A DNA stretch of 64,000 nt. It comes from Ampullaceana balthica (lineage: Eukaryota; Mollusca; Gastropoda; Lymnaeidae). Shown one piece after another: positions 11,641 through 21,945 of the stretch (positions are counted from its first letter, which is position 1; each line of letters starts with the position of its first letter). Location: contig CALYLW010001021.1 of assembly GCA_944989445.1 (NCBI GenBank), positions 1-64,000 on the forward strand, read 5' to 3'. The translations under genes and the position numbers were made by a program. A model generated the notes under the pieces. The model was given only the letters and a program-made list of their open reading frames with translations. It did no database searches and was not told the origin of the DNA.

Positions 11641-12884
11641 ATTGTTTGTGTAAAGTTCATAGATTTTCCCAAAGTTTGATGCTCAAACTTACAGTGACAA
11701 ATTTTTTTTTAATATATTCTGAAGTAAATTGTTTAGTTTATTTATAAGTATAATATTATTGGCACTCTTTGTGTGTGTGTGTCAGTGTTACTAATCCTAA
11801 CCAATCCACTCCACTAAAGTCTCTGTGTTTTTCATTATTTGTAGCATCAGATTACCTGGACTTAAACTGAACTATTTTGCCAGATACAATTCTCCTTTCT
11901 TTTTTTTCAGATAGAAAACTATTACAAGAACTAAAAACAGTAGCTCTAAAATTTGATTAGTAAAAAGAAGTTGTTCTCTTTGAAACTAAGTTCATAATTT
12001 ACTGTCATCTTTTTATCTACAACTGATATATGCATATAATACGTATACGATAAATGATTTCTTTAATTACTTAGGCCTTTTATTAATGATCAACATTTTT
12101 TAAAATACATTACATTTTGTTTGCATTTTTTACCTATTACTCTCCTGAATATAAAGCAATTGTTTGTATATTGAAGAGATTCATTGCAATGGTTTGATGT
12201 AAACAAAAATAATATTAAATAATGTACTTTGAATGATCAACACAGCATTTATTATTTAACACTTAGTTATTTGTTTGAGTTACTGTCAGTGCTATTTATG
12301 GCACGCTGAACACTGATGAGTCATCTTGCAGATAGTACAACAAACTATTGGAGGCCTATAAAAAATTTAATAAAATTCTACCTCATTATCAAAACATTTT
12401 AGAAGTTTTATTTAGCCCAAAGACTATAAACTTATTATGCTGAGTTTTCTATGTTAAAGTCTGCTAGGATATTCAGCAATTGAAAGTGAAACAAAGGATT
12501 ATGAGAAATTTAGATTTCGTCACAAATAACAGCTCCCAAATTAACTACCATTTTCATAAATTCAATTGATTAACCATATCTACTTAAGACTAGATGTTTC
12601 TTTTTGTCTAGCAAGTTGCCATAGGGAAACTCTGAAAATGTATGTAACATAAACAAAACACTTTAGATTTCATATTTGAGACTGCAGCAGACTCTTATGA
12701 TGAAAACTTATTAAAGTAAAACTCACATTTAAAGTGAGCAGAAAAGTTTTTTAACATAAAATATAGCAATAAGAGTGAATCTCATATCAAATTTCTAATC
12801 TTCATTGCAGAACCAGCAATTTAGACAAATGAATTTTATTTCAGCACCTATAAATATTTGCACTAAGTGCATGAATAAAAAAAT
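11641..12884. other. AT-rich 3' non-coding part of hAT-C
   Basis: AT-rich DNA between the end of the decayed transposase and the right terminal repeat. No coding blocks, array or further element recognised apart from a short (GT) run at 11770-11780. Confidence 0.55.
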
Positions 12885-12957
12885 TTTTGCGGCGCCCCTT
12901 GAAATTCTCCTCGCCCCCCCACGAAGACAAACCTAAATCCGCCACTGCTCGGGTGTA

Positions 12958-14760
12958 CTACAAAAGCTAGAAGAGCAAACAAATGAGGAATACAGCTACT
13001 TGAAACATGTTTTGAGGCGAGCATTAGTGGTCATATGTCTTTTAGCTGAGCGTGGTCTGGCTTTTAGACGGACAAATGAAAAAGTCGGATCTTTACAAAA
13101 TCGAAATTATCTAGGGTTGCTGGAGTTGGTTTGTCAGTTTGATCCATTTTTTCATCACACATTGCGAAATATGGACATTCTGGAATAGGAAATCCTTCTT
13201 ATTTAGCAAAACTATATGTGAAAAACTGATTGGAATTATGTACCAAAAGTTCATGAAGTAATTGTAGATGTAGTAAAGGCTTCCGGTTATTTGAGCTTTT
13301 AAAGAAGACTCACACACGTGTTTTACATATGGATCAGTTTAGCGGTGTTCTTCGATACGTTGGAGATGGAGAGCCCAGTGAGAACCCAGTGAGAGCTTTT
13401 TTACTTTCTTGGCGCAGCAAGGTCACTCTGGTGAAGGTATGGCTAAGCAAATGTTGCAGTACTTACGTGAAATCTGCAATATTGATTTTTCGAAATGCAG
13501 AGGTCAGTCCTACGATAACGCACCCTATATGTCTGGGTGCTACAAGGACAAGCAGAATTTTTTTTAGAGGAAAATGTGTTTGCTATATAAATACCCTGTG
13601 CTTCCCATTAACTAAATCTGGTAGACAGAAGTGCCGTTGACACTAGTTTAGAGGCATTAAACTTCTTCCATACAAGTGCAACTGATCTATACGTTTTTCT
13701 CAGCTTCAACCAACAGATGGAAGATTCTGAAAGTATGTGTACGCTGTAAAAGTCTCTTTTCTATACCAGATGTGAAGCACGTGCTGTTGCAACTGAAGCT
13801 ATTCTAAGGTCTCAACCTCAGATTATAGAAGCGTTAGAATGTTTACAAGAGGACTAATCACAAAAGGGGATACAAGAAGAGAAGCAGAAAACATTGCAAA
13901 GAAAATGCAAGAATTAAAATTTGCTCTCATGCTTGTCTTTTGGAAAGAAGTGTTACAACATGTTTACAAGGTCAGTCAAGCTCTACAAAATGAGCACGCG
14001 AACTTGAAAACGTGTGCTGATTTGTATTCTTCACTAGCAGATCACTTGCATGAATCTAGGAATGATTTGAAGAAGATTTGAAGAAGCTGCAAAAGAAATA
14101 ACACAATATGTGGATTACAAGTCAACTTTGACCCGTAATCGTAAATGAAAAACAGTGGTAATTGATGATGATGCCCCTGAGTTATCTTTGAATGCCACAG
14201 ACAATTTTCGTAAATCTGTTTTCTTCGCCATTGTTGAAAAACTTGAGACAGAGATGAGTAGACTAGGACAAGGTTAAAATGATATAGCACTTCGGTTTTC
14301 TTGTCTGATCGATGTACAACAAACATCTCAGTGTTTGAAGGACTAATAAATGCTTATCCTGAAGATCTGAACAATAATTTATATAGGCCTACAGAACTAC
14401 AACATATCCACATATATATTCGCCACAAGTTTCGTACAGCAAAAACTGAGAACAACACGTTCAACCATGAAGAATTATACAAACTAATAGTTAGGGAAAA
14501 CATCGAGTGTGCTTTTCCAAATGTAGAAATCGTCTTGCGCATATTTTAACATAAATGGTTACGAACTGTTCAACTGAGCGCTCTTTTTCTCAGTTGAAAC
14601 ATACAATAAATCCAAGCAGATCGACAATAAAACAAGCAAGGATTGATTCCTTAACTTTTCTGATGATTGAGGCAGACTTGTAGCGCAAAAATAACTTTGA
14701 TGTACTCAAAAATTTGCCACATGTAAATATAGGAAAAAATTACTTTAAAAGGTAAATGTG
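12958..14760 (+). pseudogene. hAT-B transposase (DUF4371/ZMYM1-like), decayed
   Basis: Conserved blocks occur in order on the plus strand. First is a DUF4371-like start at 12958-13190 with YLKHVLRRALVVICLLAERG, LAFRR and LGLLELVCQFDPF. The catalytic-core region at 13329-13560 has DQFSGVLRYV and, after frameshifts, KCRGQSYDNAPYMSG. A middle helical region lies at 13840-14080 with FALMLVFWKEVLQHVYKVSQ. The hATC end at about 14510-14740 has FPNVEIVLRIF, then CSTERSFSQLKHTI after a frameshift. Order and spacing match full ZMYM1/TTF-type hAT transposases. Frameshifts and stops (near 13195, 13630, 14080, 14275) make it non-functional. The N-terminal zinc-finger part is not visible; hAT-C lies just upstream of the first block. 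Confidence 0.9.
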
Positions 14761-15144
14761 TGCTCTCTCTGACTTTCTCATCTATTAAAAAGTTTACATT
14801 ATTTTTGTCTATTATTATTTAAAAATTTATTTAACTATTAATTTTAATACAAAAATACCTTATTGTAATTTTTATATAAGTGATATTAATAAAAACATTT
14901 GTGTTAACAACTGTTGTTCTTTGTTAAACATAAAAGCAGTCAGTGGAGGGTCGGCTGCCCGGAGTAGAAGGGGGCACCCCTGTGGGTTTCTGCCTAGGGC
15001 ACCAAGATGGCTTAATCCGGCCCTGTCAGTTACCTCAGTTCCATGTGAATGATTGTTCAGCTCGGCTGGTTATATTGTCAATTAGACCCGCTCATCACTT
15101 GTATCAAATAATGTCAACACACTTGTCCTCTTGCGTTGTTTGTT

Positions 15145-15716
15145 AAAAGATGACGTATAAAGAAGACATTCCAGTGTTATTTAGATTTAAAAGATGACGT
15201 ATAAAGAAGACATTCCAGTGTTATTTAGATTTAAAAGATGACGTATAAAGAAGACATTCCAGTGTTATTTAGATTTAAAAGATGACGTATAAAGAAGACA
15301 TTCCAGTGTTATTTAGATTTAAAAGATGACGTATAAAGAAGACATTCCAGTGCTATTTAGATTTAAAAGATGACGTATAAAGAAGACATTCCAGTGCTAT
15401 TTAGATTTAAAAGATGACGTATAAAGAAGACATTCCAGTGTTATTGAGATCTAAAAGATGACGTATAAAGAAGACATTCCAGTGTTATTTAGATTTAAAA
15501 GATGACGTATAAAGAAGACATTCCAGTGTTATTTAGATTTAAAAGATGACGTATAAAGAAGACATTCCAGTGTTATTTAGATTTAAAAGATGACATATAA
15601 AGAAGACATTCCAGTGCTATTTAGATTTAAAAGATGACGTATAAAGAAGACATTCCAGTGTTATTTAGATTTAAAAGATGACGTATAAAGAAGACATTCC
15701 AGTGTTATTTAGATTT
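15145..15716 (+). repeat. 44-bp minisatellite inside hAT-A, 13 copies
   Basis: Thirteen units of exactly 44 bases begin aaaagatgacgtataaagaa and end ttatttagattt. Variants are few (tgttat/tgctat, one acgtat/acatat, one unit ending ttgagatcta). The first unit begins in the last codons of the hAT-A transposase, and every unit repeats aaa gat gac gta taa, that is K-D-D-V-stop. The array therefore appears to have grown from the end of the transposon gene. Each unit holds one TGACGT. Confidence 0.95.
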
Positions 15717-15959
15717 TTAACAAAGAACGTTTAATAAGTGCTACTTATGACATCATAAATTATAATTTTTGGCTTTAATCGAAATTAACCATCAATAAAT
15801 CGTAATTTTTTCAAAAGTTAACGATTAAATTTAAATTAATCGTTAACAGCCCTAATATATATATATTTCTATTTTTTTCCTCCAATTTATTCATAATTTA
15901 TATTTTTTGTTACTTACATACTTTTCCCACGTATTACTATAATTTATTTAGACGCGTAA

Positions 15960-16420
15960 ACAAAAAGCTTTTCCTTCCTTATTTCTTGCATAGCAGAACG
16001 AATTTGCTGTGCTACGTCACAAGTCGTCAGATACGCTCTTCTGCAGACTCGGCATTTTCTGTGTTCCTAAGACACGAACTAAAACTTTCGGCGGAAGGTC
16101 ATTCTCTTTTTGTGCAGCCAAACAATGGAATTCCCTACCATTACACATCCGGAGTATTTCATCTACCAAGTCCTCCAAGACTGCAATTAAAACGCATCTT
16201 TTCAAAATTTATTTTCAAAATTAAAGAAACAACATTTCTTTTTAATGATTAACGTAGCTTATGTGTAACGTACTGTCATTTATGCGGTTACTATGATAAG
16301 AATGTTTATTTAATTATTGTATGTATGTTATTATCTCCATGTAAAGCGCTGTGAGCCCTTCTCCTTTCTGGGAAACAGCACTATAAAAATTATCAATTTA
16401 TTATTATTATTTTTTTTTAT
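15960..16420 (+). mobile_element. 5'-truncated CR1/L2-type LINE, 3' end
   Basis: The sequence encodes the last part of a non-LTR reverse-transcriptase protein. It is followed by a 3' untranslated segment with tgtaaagcgctgtgagccct, aacagcactataaaa and a terminal attattatt run ending near 16415. Tails of this kind, gcgct plus an ATT microsatellite, are usual for CR1/L2-like LINEs. The 5' part is absent, as is typical of incomplete reverse transcription. Just upstream is AT-rich DNA following hAT-A. Confidence 0.8.
16009..16252 (+). pseudogene. LINE ORF2 C-terminal fragment
   Basis: About 70 codons resemble the C-terminal tail of CR1/L2-like ORF2 proteins: RTRTKTFGGRSFSFCAAKQW, then NSLPLHIRS and KTAIKTHLF. 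Family members end with SFS.AA..WNSLP...R....L..FK..LKTHLF, which this matches closely. The reverse-transcriptase catalytic core and the endonuclease are missing, so it is a fragment and not a gene. The overlapping +2 frame starting at 15986 is a shadow. Confidence 0.8.
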
Positions 16421-16429
16421 TTGGGAGCC

Positions 16430-16620
16430 ATGCAATTACCGCGACTTAACCGATTTTCTAAATAATAAATCGTGACTCATCGGAATCTATATAAGAATTA
16501 AAATAATATAATTAATCAAAATTAATCGATTAATCGATTAAATTTTCACACAATTAATCCATTAATCGATCAAATTTTCATCGATAAATCGAAAAAAAAA
16601 TGTAATCCGTACCAGCCCAG
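16430..16620 (-). mobile_element. solo hAT terminus related to hAT-A
   Basis: AT-rich sequence with repeated attaatcgattaatcgatta motifs, ending in ccagcccag at the edge of an AT microsatellite. In reverse complement this gives CTGGGCTGG followed by the same taatcgatta subterminal pattern seen in hAT-A. The other end was not found; the LINE lies on its left. Confidence 0.6.
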
Positions 16621-16704
16621 ATATATATATATATGAATGAATGAATGAATGGCAACCGTCCGTCCTCATGGGACGATGGCGTGTACTCCTGCTCCTCTGC
16701 CCCC

Positions 16705-16707
16705 CTG

Positions 16708-16764
<57 letters not shown>
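16705..16764. repeat. (TA)n microsatellite
   Basis: About 27 TA dinucleotides, plus a short ATs/(gaat)n run at 16621-16650. Confidence 0.95.
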
Positions 16765-16767
<3 letters not shown>

Positions 16768-16779
16768 GTGGCGAACGTT

Positions 16780-16955
16780 CCTCACCTCCTCTCGCCAACG
16801 CCACTGGACACAACATTACATTTACTGAATTCATTGAAATATCAAATCACAGTAAAGTGATATTTCGGGTTACGAATCGAATGTTTCGCTTTCTTTAACG
16901 TATTATGTAACCCGATGAATTACAGTGCTGTTGTGTCCATGCAGGTGGCGATAGA
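16780..16955. mobile_element. candidate small MITE with inverted ends
   Basis: cgccactggacacaac near 16798 is echoed in inverted form by gttgtgtccatgcaggtggcg near 16930-16950, and gggttac near 16868 by gtaaccc near 16908. No coding. Family unknown. Confidence 0.4.
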
Positions 16956-17390
16956 CATTGTCATTGCTACAAGTAAACGTAAGAAACAGGCCGACTAATT
17001 GATTCGTGAAATGAAGTACTGGTATTAGAAACAATGCCCTAAATTTAAGGTATACCTATTACGAAAAGTGTTGTATCGTCATTCTAAGCTATCGTCCCCC
17101 AATTTTTTTTTCTTTTTCGGAAGAGGGGGGGGGGCTGTCGTTTCCTTGTTAAACTCCTTATGACTCACATACTTTTTTATTTTCCCATTGTGCGTAAGCA
17201 CTCGAATCTTATCAAAATACAACGGTTCTCAAAATATTTTTTTTTAAATTCTTTGGCGTAAGAAATAAGTTAAACGTATTTCAGCAAACAATTAATCTGA
17301 TGACATTTTACGTGAACGACCGACAACGTTATGGAATCAAAACTTGGGCGAGAAATGGAAAATATCGTTAAGTGTCATAAGAAAAGATAA
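16956..17390. other. nothing recognised
   Basis: Unique sequence with T-runs and a G-run near 17125-17133. Confidence 0.5.
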
Positions 17391-17391
17391 T

Positions 17392-18174
17392 TAGGGGGGA
17401 AGTGATCAAAGTGTGGCCCGCGCACCACATGCGGCCCGCCGCAGAGTTTTTCGTGGCTCGCCAAGACGTTCTGAAAACCCTCCTTGAACTGAGATTTGAT
17501 TCAATGTCTGTGACCGAAAGTTCGTCTTATGTTTTCTATTAGAGCGGCTACGTCTTATCACTGCTGGTAATGATAGAGCACCCGAGGAGCTGCAGCTTCA
17601 ACTAAATGACATGCAGTCAGATCACACAGTGAAAGAAATGCTGAACACTCTGACAATAGTTGACTTTTATAAGTCTTTGTCTGCTGAAAAAATTCCATTG
17701 TGTAAAACCTTTTCCTGGTAAAATATTCTTTATATTCTTTGTATCTTCATATTATATTTGTGAGTAAAGTTTTTTCTTGCATGAAGATCAACAAGAGTAA
17801 ACATAGATGCTCTTTGAAAGACATACACTTGCAGGCAGTCATGAGAATCTAAACAAACATCTTCACTACTGATTTTTAAAAAGAAATGTAAAAAAAACAG
17901 TTTGAAGGGTGCTCTTGTCTTATTGAATTGATTCTATAATTAAATGTTCTAGCAGCTAAAAAAAAAGTCCATAGGATATGGCATTAGATCGATAATAAAA
18001 TTCAATAAAGCTACCACTTTTGTTTAAGTTTTATTTATTGATTTTTATACTTCTTCTGAAATTGAATGTAACGTAAAGTATTGAATGCAATCATTTTAAA
18101 CGGTGCGCCCCCCCCCCTGCCAAAATCCGTTAGCGCAAAGTGCCCCCCCCCAAGCCAAGACAAATGCCAACCCC
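17392..18174 (+). mobile_element. internally deleted hAT remnant (GTF2IRD2/ZBED5-like)
   Basis: The left side has caaagtgtggcccgcgcacc, the typical start of CAGGGGTGGGCAAAGTGTGG-type hAT ends in damaged form. The right side ends ccaacccctg (CAGGGGTTGG in reverse complement) after GC-rich subterminal tracts. Only the transposase C-terminus lies between, so most of the gene is deleted. Target duplication not identified. Confidence 0.65.
17570..17850 (+). pseudogene. hAT transposase C-terminal remnant
   Basis: Reads EELQLQLNDMQSDHTVKEML, then TIVDFYKSLSAEKIP, a stop at the next conserved block, and finally KDIHLQAVMRI after a frameshift. This matches the C-terminal third of GTF2IRD2/ZBED5/FAM200-like domesticated and active hAT proteins (…LxDLQSD..LKE….FY.SL…KFP…, ending NL.AVMRI). 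Stops at about 17720 and 17760-17765 and a frameshift near 17785 make it dead. Confidence 0.75.
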
Positions 18175-18557
18175 TGGTCTAATGGAAATAAATGACGCGC
18201 ATTTAAGATAAAAGTCATTAGGCTATAAGAGATTGTTACCCTCAGTTTACATTTGTACTTTGGGTTTCCGTTTTTCCTTTCGTTTCTCCATGCATAGTTC
18301 TTCAAGTCTGTTAGATATTATCTTGATGCAGTTTATATGGTCTCACCCACTCTGCTTCGTGCTCCTAGAATTATGACATTAAACAGCTGACATCGCAGCC
18401 TTAAATATGCATTCTGAAAACTCTCTTGTTTGGGAAATGACAGATCTGAGAGGAAAATAATTGTTGTTGCCTTCATGTTTTTGTTAATTTTTTACATTCT
18501 AATTTTCTCTGTAAACATAGGAAGAAAATGGTACATGGAGAGAGCAAGATATTTATA
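18175..18557. other. nothing recognised
   Basis: Unique AT-rich sequence. Confidence 0.5.
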
Positions 18558-18662
18558 TATACAGAGAGAGAGATAGAGAGAGAGAGGGGGAGGGGAGAGA
18601 GAGTGAGAGGGGAGAGAGAGAGAGAGAGATGGGGAAGGGAGAGAGAGAGAGAGCGACAGAAA
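18558..18662 (+). repeat. (GA)n-rich polypurine tract
   Basis: Roughly 100 bases of nearly uninterrupted purines on the plus strand (agagag with gggg insertions). Open frames on both strands are compositional artefacts. Confidence 0.95.
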
Positions 18663-18789
18663 GCACTCACAATCATGAAAGAAAGAAATCATCTAGAAAT
18701 GCACCTAATAGCTTTAGCACTGGGTCTTGGCGCAGTGCCCTACACTAGGTGGTACAGCCAGACGGGAGAGCATTCGGTAGAGACAGTTA

Positions 18790-18905
18790 ACGATCTCTTA
18801 GCTTAGACCTCGGAGTCAAATGTTCTTTAACCTAGCCGTGTGAGTCAAATGTTCTTTAACTCAGACCAGCGGTTCTAAAATCGTTTGTACTCCGTTGCCC
18901 CTCAA
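18790..18905 (+). mobile_element. short direct repeat and a solo hAT-like terminus
   Basis: gagtcaaatgttctttaac occurs twice (about 18812 and 18842). At 18867, CAGCGGTTCTAAAATCG resembles the CAGCGGTTCTCAA start of Charlie-like hAT elements. The opposite end was not found. Confidence 0.45.
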
Positions 18906-19164
18906 TCACTGAGCAGTAAAAACCCTCTTGGTCACACTTCGCTCACAGCATTCAAGTAATTGGTGGTGGTTGTTGTTGTTGTGGAATCGCTCTGTTGACC
19001 TCTGACCTAGACGATCGGTTCCCATGTTGTTGTTTTTTAAACACGTGACTTTAGAACACATGCGTACATTTCGGACTGCCATTATGTCACGACTGAACAT
19101 TGCAAATATTATTTCTTACCAGATGAAATGAATTATCAAAGTATGTGGGGGAAATATTTTTTTA

Positions 19165-19300
19165 ATATAATATACCGTATATTTCGGCATATAAGACGAC
19201 CCGCCCTTATTTTTCCTGTTAAAATATCGGTTTTAAGCTATTTTCGTCGTATAAGACGATACCCGGCGTATAAGACGACCCCAGACTTTTCAGAAGATTT
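19165..19300 (+). mobile_element. terminus of a CCGTAT...ATAAGACGAC DNA element
   Basis: Begins ccgtatatttcggcatataa and carries three direct copies of ataagacgac (about 19191, 19250, 19270). This pattern marks a widespread group of non-autonomous DNA elements with subterminal direct repeats. The right end is not clear. Confidence 0.5.
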
Positions 19301-19499
19301 TTAGGTGGTTAAATAGTTGTCTTATACGTAAGAACATAAAAAAGTTTGATTTCTTTCAAAATGTAAAAGAAAAGTCCAAGTGTTAGATCAACATGACATG
19401 ACGCGTTATTGACGTCACTTGGTAAGAAAGAAACTGATTTGTGGTTGGTGATTGTCCACGCATTCGTTCGTTGAAGGCTTTTCTAAAAACTACACGCCT

Positions 19500-19925
19500 G
19501 AAATGTTAGTTTTCATGTATCATAGTTAACCGGAAAATTTATTATATCTTCTTTTATCACAGTTAACTGTGAAACTAAGGATTTTATAAAAAAAATACTT
19601 CACCGGAAAATTTAAGTATGCTTTTGTATCACATATAAGCGGACAATTTAAGTATGCTTGTTGTATCACATATAAGCGGACAATTTAAGTATGCTTGTTG
19701 TATCACATATAAGCGGACAATTTAAGTATGCTTGTTGTATCACATATAACCGGACAATTTAATCATGCTTGTTGTATCATAGTTAACCAGACAATTAAGT
19801 ATGTTTTCTTGTATCAGAGTTAAACGGACAATTAAGTATGTTTTCTTGTATCAGAGTTAAACGGACAATTAAGTATGTTTTCTTTTATAAAATTTAACCC
19901 GACTATTAAGTATGTTTTCTTGTAT
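19500..19925 (+). repeat. 37-bp minisatellite, graded decay, about 10 copies
   Basis: Units contain tgcttgttgtatcacatata followed by agcggacaatttaagta. Central copies (19620-19750) are nearly identical. Outer ones drift to ttttcttgtatcagagttaa, so the array shows a conserved core and diverged edges. Confidence 0.85.
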
Positions 19926-20009
19926 ATTTTACTCTACAATTAAGGAATTTGTTATTTTTGTTATAGTTAAACGGGCAACACGCTTGACGTCTTAGACAAG
20001 TCTGGTCAA

Positions 20010-20235
20010 GAGAAAGAGAGAGCGACAGATAGACAAACATAGTCAAAGAGAGATACAGATAGAGAGCGAGAAAGAGAGATGGAATGATAGATATAAAGGG
20101 AGAGAATGAGAGAGTAAGAGAGGAAGAGAGAGAAAAGGAGCGATGGAGAGAGAGACAGAGAAAGAAAGGGAAAAAAGACAGAGAGAGAGAGGGAGAGAAA
20201 GAGAGAGCAAGAGGAGAGATTGAGAGAGAGAAAAT
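20010..20235 (+). repeat. GA-rich polypurine tract
   Basis: About 220 bases dominated by gagagaaagagaga with occasional t or c. The long minus-strand serine/leucine-rich open frames over it are artefacts of the composition. Confidence 0.95.
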
Positions 20236-20522
20236 ATGATGGAAGACAGACGACGAACGCTTCACTCCAGGGAATATTCCTTGAAATCTCAGACAGCTTA
20301 CCTACGTCATCAGGCATTAAACAAAAACACAAAAACAAGGGGAGACAAAAAGAAAGGGAAAGAAATCATTACTCACTCAGGCGAGGGGGTAGGGGTGGAG
20401 TACAACTTGTTTTTATAAAAAAAATAATACGACTGCTCCACCATTACCCCTGTAGGGGGAAAAGATAGAAACAAAAGACACCCAAACATTGAATAACCAA
20501 AAACGAAACCATCCGTCTCGCC

Positions 20523-21945
20523 TGTGGCTATTGTAACTTGGCCAGGACGAGTTGCTATCTGACTGGTGGTCTGGCCAGGTAGCCAGTGGCTAGTGTAGCT
20601 TGGCCAGGACGAGTTGCTATCTGACTGGTGGTCTGGCCAGGTATCCAGTGGCTAGTGTAACGTGGCCAGGGCGAGTTGCTATCTGACTGGTGGTCTGGCC
20701 AGGTAGCCAGTGGCTAGTGTAACGTGGCCAGGACGAGTTGCTACCTGCCTGGTTGTCTGGCCAGGTAGCCAGTGGCTAGTGTAACGTGGCCAGGACGAGT
20801 TGCTACCTGTCTGGTTGTCTGGCCAGGTAGCCAGTGGCTAGTGTAACTTGGCCAGGACGAGTTGCTACCTGTCTGGTTGTCTGGCCAGGTAGCCAGTGGC
20901 TAGTGTAACTTGGCCAGGGACGAGTTGCTATCTGTCTGGTGGTCTGGCCAGGTAGCCAGTGGCTAGTGTAACGTGGCCAGGGCGAGTTGCTATCTGACTG
21001 GTGGTCTGGCCAGGTAGCCAGTGGCTAGTGTAACGTGGCCAGGACGAGTTGCTACCTGCCTGGTTGTCTGGCCAGGTAGCCAGTGGCTAGTGTAAGGTGG
21101 CCAGGACGAGTTGCTACCTGTCTGGTGGTCTGGCCAGGTAGCCAGTGGCTAGTGTAACGTGGCCAGGACGAGTTGCTACCTGTCTGGTGGTCTGGCCAGG
21201 TAGCCAGTGGCTAGTGTAACGTGGCCAGGACGAGTTGCTACCTGTCTGGTGGTCTGGCCAGGTAGCCAGTGGCTAGTGTAACGTGGCCAGGGCGAGTTGC
21301 TATCTGACTGGTGGTCTGGCCAGGTAGCCAGTGGCTAGTGTAACGTGGCCAGGGCGAGTTGCTATCTGACTGGTGGTCTGGCCAGGTAGCCAGTGGCTAG
21401 TGTAACGTGGCCAGGGACGAGTTGCTATCTGACTGGTGGTCTGGCCAGGTAGCCAGTGGCTAGTGTAACTTGGCCAGGACGAGTTGCTACCTGACTGGTG
21501 GTCTGGCCAGGTAGCCAGTGGCTAGTGTAACGTGGCCAGGGACGAGTTGCTACCTGACTGGTGGTCTGGCCAGGTAGCCAGTGGCTAGTGTAACTTGGCC
21601 AGGACGAGTTGTTACCTGTCTGGTGGTCTGGCCAGGTAGCCAGTGGCTAGTGTAACTTGGCCAGGACGAGTTGTTACCTGTCTGGTGGTCTGGCCAGGTA
21701 GCCAGTGGCTAGTGTAACTTGGCCAGGACGAGTTGTTACCTGTCTGGTGGTCTGGCCAGGTAGCCAGTGGCTAGTGTAACGTGGCCAGGACGAGTTGCTA
21801 TCTGACTGGTGGTCTGGCCAGGTAGCCAGTGGCTAGTGTAACGTGGCCAGGACGAGTTGCTACTGCTGGTGTCTGGCCAGGTAGCCAGTGGCTAGTGTAA
21901 CTTGGCCAGGAAGAGTTGCTATCTGACTGGTGGTCTGACCAGGTA
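20523..21945 (+). repeat. 62-bp minisatellite, about 23 copies
   Basis: Each unit contains gtctggccaggtagccagtg, gctagtgtaacgtggccagg and acgagttgctacctg. Variable positions include acgtgg/acttgg, acctg/atctg, actggtg/gtctggtg and a one-base gggacga/ggacga indel giving 63-bp units. tggccagg occurs twice per unit about 30 bases apart, so the unit may itself be a fused dimer of a roughly 31-bp ancestor. Confidence 0.95.

Larger units (their letters stand above)
9500..12947 (+). mobile_element. hAT-C: hAT transposon inserted in hAT-B
   Basis: Perfect 15-base terminal inverted repeats, CAGTGGCGGATTTAG at 9500-9514 and its complement at 12933-12947. Both have GC-rich subterminal tracts (ggcgcccccc and its inverse). 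The 8-base target duplication ctcgggtg is perfect at 9492-9499 and 12948-12955. Length is 3448 bp, a usual size for hAT elements. It is the youngest of the three nested transposons by position, and its ends are the best preserved. Confidence 0.96.
9132..15026 (+). mobile_element. hAT-B: hAT transposon inserted in hAT-A
   Basis: The left end reads CAAGCCTGGATTAACC and the right end, in reverse complement, ACAGGGCCGGATTAAGCC. Both continue into a related subterminal block containing tgcctagggcacc. The 8-base direct repeat cagttacc lies at 9124-9131 and 15027-15034, matching the hAT target-duplication length. The span includes the nested hAT-C (9500-12947). The insertion lies inside the transposase gene of hAT-A, so hAT-B is the younger of the two. 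Confidence 0.9.
8893..15160 (+). pseudogene. hAT-A transposase C-terminal remnant, split by hAT-B
   Basis: Only the C-terminal dimerisation region (hATC) survives. Left of the insertion, codons at about 9036-9131 read NPEWWKLNEHRYPMMSFLAK and continue to CIPVT, the conserved WWK..E.RYP..A..LCIP block of Ac-type transposases. Right of it, from 15035, the frame continues with SVPCE, a TGA stop, LFSSAGYIV, a TAG stop and RSSL, ending LLKDDV-stop at about 15158. Removing hAT-B with one copy of its 8-bp duplication rejoins the two halves in the same frame. A frameshift upstream (about 9030) and the two internal stops show it is dead. The DDE/RNase-H part is missing. Confidence 0.88.
8663..15854 (+). 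mobile_element. hAT-A: outer hAT DNA transposon, with nested insertions
   Basis: The left terminus begins TAGGGCTGCGTAAATTAACG and the right terminus, in reverse complement, begins TAGGGCTGTTAACGATTAAT. Both run into AT-rich subterminal DNA with repeated taacgattaa motifs, typical of hAT elements. An 8-base atatatat flanks both sides, consistent with the hAT 8-bp target duplication, though it lies in an AT microsatellite and so proves little. The span is inflated by hAT-B (9132-15026) and by a 44-bp minisatellite. The element's own sequence is about 1.3 kb, of which 572 bases are the array, so it is internally deleted and keeps only the end of its transposase gene. Confidence 0.85.

Noticed and set aside
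10350..14549. Functional hAT transposase genes from the short open frames
   Set aside because: Conserved blocks are recognisable but lie in different frames, separated by stops and insertions; all are pseudogenes.
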